Shown: piece by piece, positions 62,081 to 64,000 of the stretch | Layout of the letters: each line of letters starts with the position of its first letter | Numbering within the stretch: the stretch's first letter is position 1 | Assembly: GCA_963824085.1 (NCBI GenBank) | Contig: CAWGNT010000014.1 | Span: 372,001 to 436,000, forward strand | Source: JARRNE01 sp963824085 | GTDB lineage: Bacteria > Pseudomonadota > Gammaproteobacteria > Chromatiales > Chromatiaceae | Length of the DNA: 64,000 nt | Direction of reading: 5' to 3' | Made by a program: the position numbers and the translations under genes | The notes under the pieces: model-generated | What the model was told of the DNA's origin: nothing | The model's database searches: none | Seen by the model: the letters and a program-made list of their open reading frames with translations, nothing else

Positions 62081-62403
62081 TTACACGGATAAATGCAGCA
62101 GCAAATGGCTAGCCGGTTCCACGGCCTGATCGACGAGCGCCCGATCGATCTCCACAAACTCCCTCTCCGCGCTCGGGCCCGCCGGGCCTTGCTCGGCCTC
62201 GATGCGCCTCAGGCGCTTGTTGAGCTCCGGATAGCTCAGGTGCAGGGCTCGACTAACACGCGAGATCCCATAGGTACTGATAAGACCGAGCGCTTCGTCC
62301 CACAGCCGCTGCGGGATCCGCTCTCCATTTGTGGCTCCCGCCACTGCTCGATGTGGTTGGCAACCTCATCGAGCGTCAACGTGGTGTCGATGCGTGCGTT
62401 CAT
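62081..62403 (-). pseudogene. IS66-type accessory (TnpA-like) helix-turn-helix protein, frameshifted
   Basis: From ATG 62403 (GGAGG 4 bases upstream) it reads MNARIDTTLTLDEVANHIEQW; a base is missing near 62345, and in the next frame it continues GATNGERIPQRLWDEALGLI, STYGISRVSRALHLSYPELNKRLRRIE and EREFVEIDRALVDQAV. This resembles the small helix-turn-helix proteins often found with IS66-type elements. Not essential to the CRISPR locus; it lies between cas2 and the array. Confidence 0.55.
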
Positions 62404-62496
62404 GCTGCCTCCGGTGATCGCTTCGAACTGGAGACATCTAATCAGCCCGCTGTCAACCGGTCACGCACGGCTGCCGGAGCTACACAAACAATCAGC

Positions 62497-62775
62497 TCAA
62501 ATGACCATGCCACAAATATGATTGTCATATGACTCTTCGATGTCATCGTGGTGAATCTCTATTTCGATATTACGCCGATTGGCAGTTCGCATGATCATCA
62601 GACGATCTTCCGGGGTCCGCTCGCGTCTTAACTCTTTCAGCAGCCTCAAGTATTCGCTTCGTCTCAGGTCTCCGCAAAACACGCTGAACTGCAGTCGCAT
62701 CAAATACTTCGACAGGATTTTATGAAAGATCCGTGTCCGTTCCGCCGGAACGTCATAGGCGATCAAGGTGAACAT
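62497..62775 (-). CDS. cas2: CRISPR-associated endoribonuclease Cas2
   Basis: A 92-residue ferredoxin-fold protein: MFTLIAYDVPAERTRIFHKIL has the conserved YDxxxxR core of Cas2, followed by LQFSVFCGDLRRSEYLRLLKEL. With Cas1 it forms the spacer-integration complex. The gene starts 12 bases after the cas1 stop in the same direction, and is the last cas gene before the array. Confidence 0.93.
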   Translation of the reverse strand: MFTLIAYDVPAERTRIFHKILSKYLMRLQFSVFCGDLRRSEYLRLLKELRRERTPEDRLMIMRTANRRNIEIEIHHDDIEESYDNHICGMVI

Positions 62776-62787
62776 GCGCTTCGATTC

Positions 62788-63762
62788 TCAAACTTTGATC
62801 GTAAACGGAACATATTCACGAACTCCAAGCAGACCCGCTTGCAGCGCAAAGGCTTCCTCGAGAATCCGATGGCGATAGGTGCGCTCGGCACTGAGATCGC
62901 CGTCAATGCGTTTCGAAAACGCGGTCAAGACGATTTTGCGCCCCTGCTCGCTCAGGAGACACACATCGCCATTTTCATCGAAGTGCGCATCCTTGAGCTC
63001 GGAACGGTTTATCAGGGTGAAGAGGACACGGTCTGCAAGGATCGGCTTGAAAAGCTCCGCAATGTCCAGTGAGAGGGAGTAGCGGGACTGTTGAGAGGAA
63101 TGTATGAAACTCAACGTCGGATCGAGCTGAGTCTTGCGAATCTCATTAAGACAGAGGGCGTAGACGAGCCCGTTGAGAAAGGAAAGCAAGCAGTTCACCC
63201 GATCGGCCGGCGGACGCCGCGTCCGTCGACGCAAGGTGAGAGCAGGGCTGATATGTTCCCAAGCTGCGTAATACGACAGGCGCGCCTGTCCTTCCCAGCC
63301 CATGAGGGCCTGGATGTCCTCCGTGGACCGGACCCTCCCGATGAAATCGTCGATTTCCCGGATGGCTGGCTTGACCGCCTCGCATCCTCGGTATGCGTGA
63401 TACCGCAGGTTCGCGGCGAGTGAACGCAGAGCGGCTCCGATGATCGCTTTCCCGATCGCGAGGCGCCGCTCGGGGTCGAGAATGGCGGCGGCCTGTTTGA
63501 GATGCACCGCACCGGAGCTGGGCTGCCCAGCAGGTTCCACGGTGCAGGTCACGTGGCCGTAATAGTCGAGAACCGTCACCCGGACTTCGTGTTTATTTAG
63601 CAAGCTCAGAAGAGCGCCGTTCAAGCGCACATCATGGGCGGCGATGATGTGGTTCAGGGACTCCACGGGAAAGCGCATTTTTTGACCGTCCTCACGCACG
63701 ACGAGGATGGTGTTCTCGTGACGCTTAAGGGTGACAGGTGAGGAGAGATAAAGCGCATCCAT
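62788..63762 (-). CDS. cas1: CRISPR-associated integrase Cas1
   Basis: A 324-residue Cas1. MDALYLSSPVTLKRHENTILVV starts the N-terminal beta domain; VTVLDYYGHVTCTVEP then leads into the catalytic helical domain, with LNGLVYALCLNEIRKTQLDPTLSFIH carrying acidic/His residues and LDIAELFKPILADRV the late conserved Asp/Glu motif. The DYYG motif and size resemble Cas1 of type I-B and related systems (an inference). It integrates new spacers with Cas2. It lies between cas4 and cas2 and is 3 bases after the cas4 stop. Confidence 0.93.
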   Translation of the reverse strand: MDALYLSSPVTLKRHENTILVVREDGQKMRFPVESLNHIIAAHDVRLNGALLSLLNKHEVRVTVLDYYGHVTCTVEPAGQPSSGAVHLKQAAAILDPERRLAIGKAIIGAALRSLAANLRYHAYRGCEAVKPAIREIDDFIGRVRSTEDIQALMGWEGQARLSYYAAWEHISPALTLRRRTRRPPADRVNCLLSFLNGLVYALCLNEIRKTQLDPTLSFIHSSQQSRYSLSLDIAELFKPILADRVLFTLINRSELKDAHFDENGDVCLLSEQGRKIVLTAFSKRIDGDLSAERTYRHRILEEAFALQAGLLGVREYVPFTIKV

Positions 63763-63765
63763 GGG

Positions 63766-64000
63766 TTATACGCGGTCCTCGTCGTCGCTGGAGCGCCCCC
63801 AGCAGAGCAGTCGATATGAGCAGTCGTCACAGACCGCGGTGCGTCTGGGTTTGGGTGACTCCGGCGCATCCAGCACGCTGATCAACTGGCTGGCCAGTCG
63901 GATCAGCCGCTGCTGAGCCGCCATGTCCAGCGTCAATCGCTCGACGCGGCGGGCGCCCGGAAAGCGCAAGGTCCCTCGCCACACGCGACCGGTGTTGACG
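63766..64000 (-). CDS. cas4: CRISPR-associated exonuclease Cas4 (5' end off window)
   Basis: The C-terminal ~77 residues of a Cas4: RVERLTLDMAAQQRLIRLA followed by RRTAVCDDCSYRLLCWGR, with three closely spaced cysteines of the C-terminal Fe-S cluster. The catalytic part lies beyond 64000. Cas4 trims prespacers and helps select PAMs. Its stop is 3 bases before the cas1 start, so cas4-cas1-cas2 form one operon. The rest of the locus is out of view. Confidence 0.85.
   Translation of the reverse strand, partial: VNTGRVWRGTLRFPGARRVERLTLDMAAQQRLIRLASQLISVLDAPESPKPRRTAVCDDCSYRLLCWGRSSDDEDRV

Overview
The window is GC-rich, densely coded proteobacterial DNA. The gene content points to an autotrophic, sulfur- or hydrogen-oxidising gammaproteobacterium, probably of the Chromatiales type. 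It has a Calvin/pentose-phosphate cluster with a transaldolase-glucose-6-phosphate isomerase fusion, a HoxEFUYH-type NAD-linked [NiFe] hydrogenase, a cytochrome bd oxidase and a DsbD/redoxin pair. This placement is an inference from gene content; no rRNA or other marker gene is present.

Layout. 1-5948 (minus strand): tkt, fbp, rpe and tal-pgi, sugar-phosphate carbon flow in one direction, with fbp and rpe translationally coupled. 6604-12105: an HtrA-type periplasmic protease, then a coupled membrane-fusion protein and RND pump. 12121-14223 (minus): a small MscS channel in an operon with an unrecognised protein that carries a degenerate P-loop. 14430-15448: the wreck of a phosphoketolase gene. 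15778-18725: cydA, cydB and a two-helix CydX. 19085-28451: a ferredoxin-NADP reductase, a large hybrid sensor kinase, a coupled hsp20-lon pair, and a large MscK-like channel (minus).

28452-43304 holds small secreted proteins, a GFA-family protein, a DsbD-redoxin operon next to a truncated selO, a MOSC protein, a lipoprotein, a methyltransferase, a DUF3530 hydrolase, YqhA, CysZ, a cytochrome b remnant cut by a MITE-like element, and pssA. 43463-48989 is the hox operon (E, F, U, Y, H, W); hoxH is frameshifted upstream of its C-terminal nickel ligands. lemA follows, also frameshifted, and then an M48-like membrane protein that has lost the HExxH motif.

From 52.5 kb on the DNA is accessory: a collagen-like secreted protein and a secreted metzincin that share a duplicated expression and signal-peptide cassette, a Phd/PIN toxin-antitoxin pair, a nuclease-like gene fragment cut by a REP-associated tyrosine transposase element, a ParDE pair, a second copy of a MITE-like repeat, a 24-repeat CRISPR array with unusual spacers, and cas2-cas1-cas4 on the minus strand running off the right edge. 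CRISPR effector genes are not in the window.

The window carries many damaged genes (phosphoketolase, selO, cytochrome b, hoxH, lemA, transposase, IS66-like accessory). Some are certain decay because several lesions coincide. The single frameshifts in hoxH and lemA could be real mutations or sequencing errors, and the sequence alone cannot decide this.
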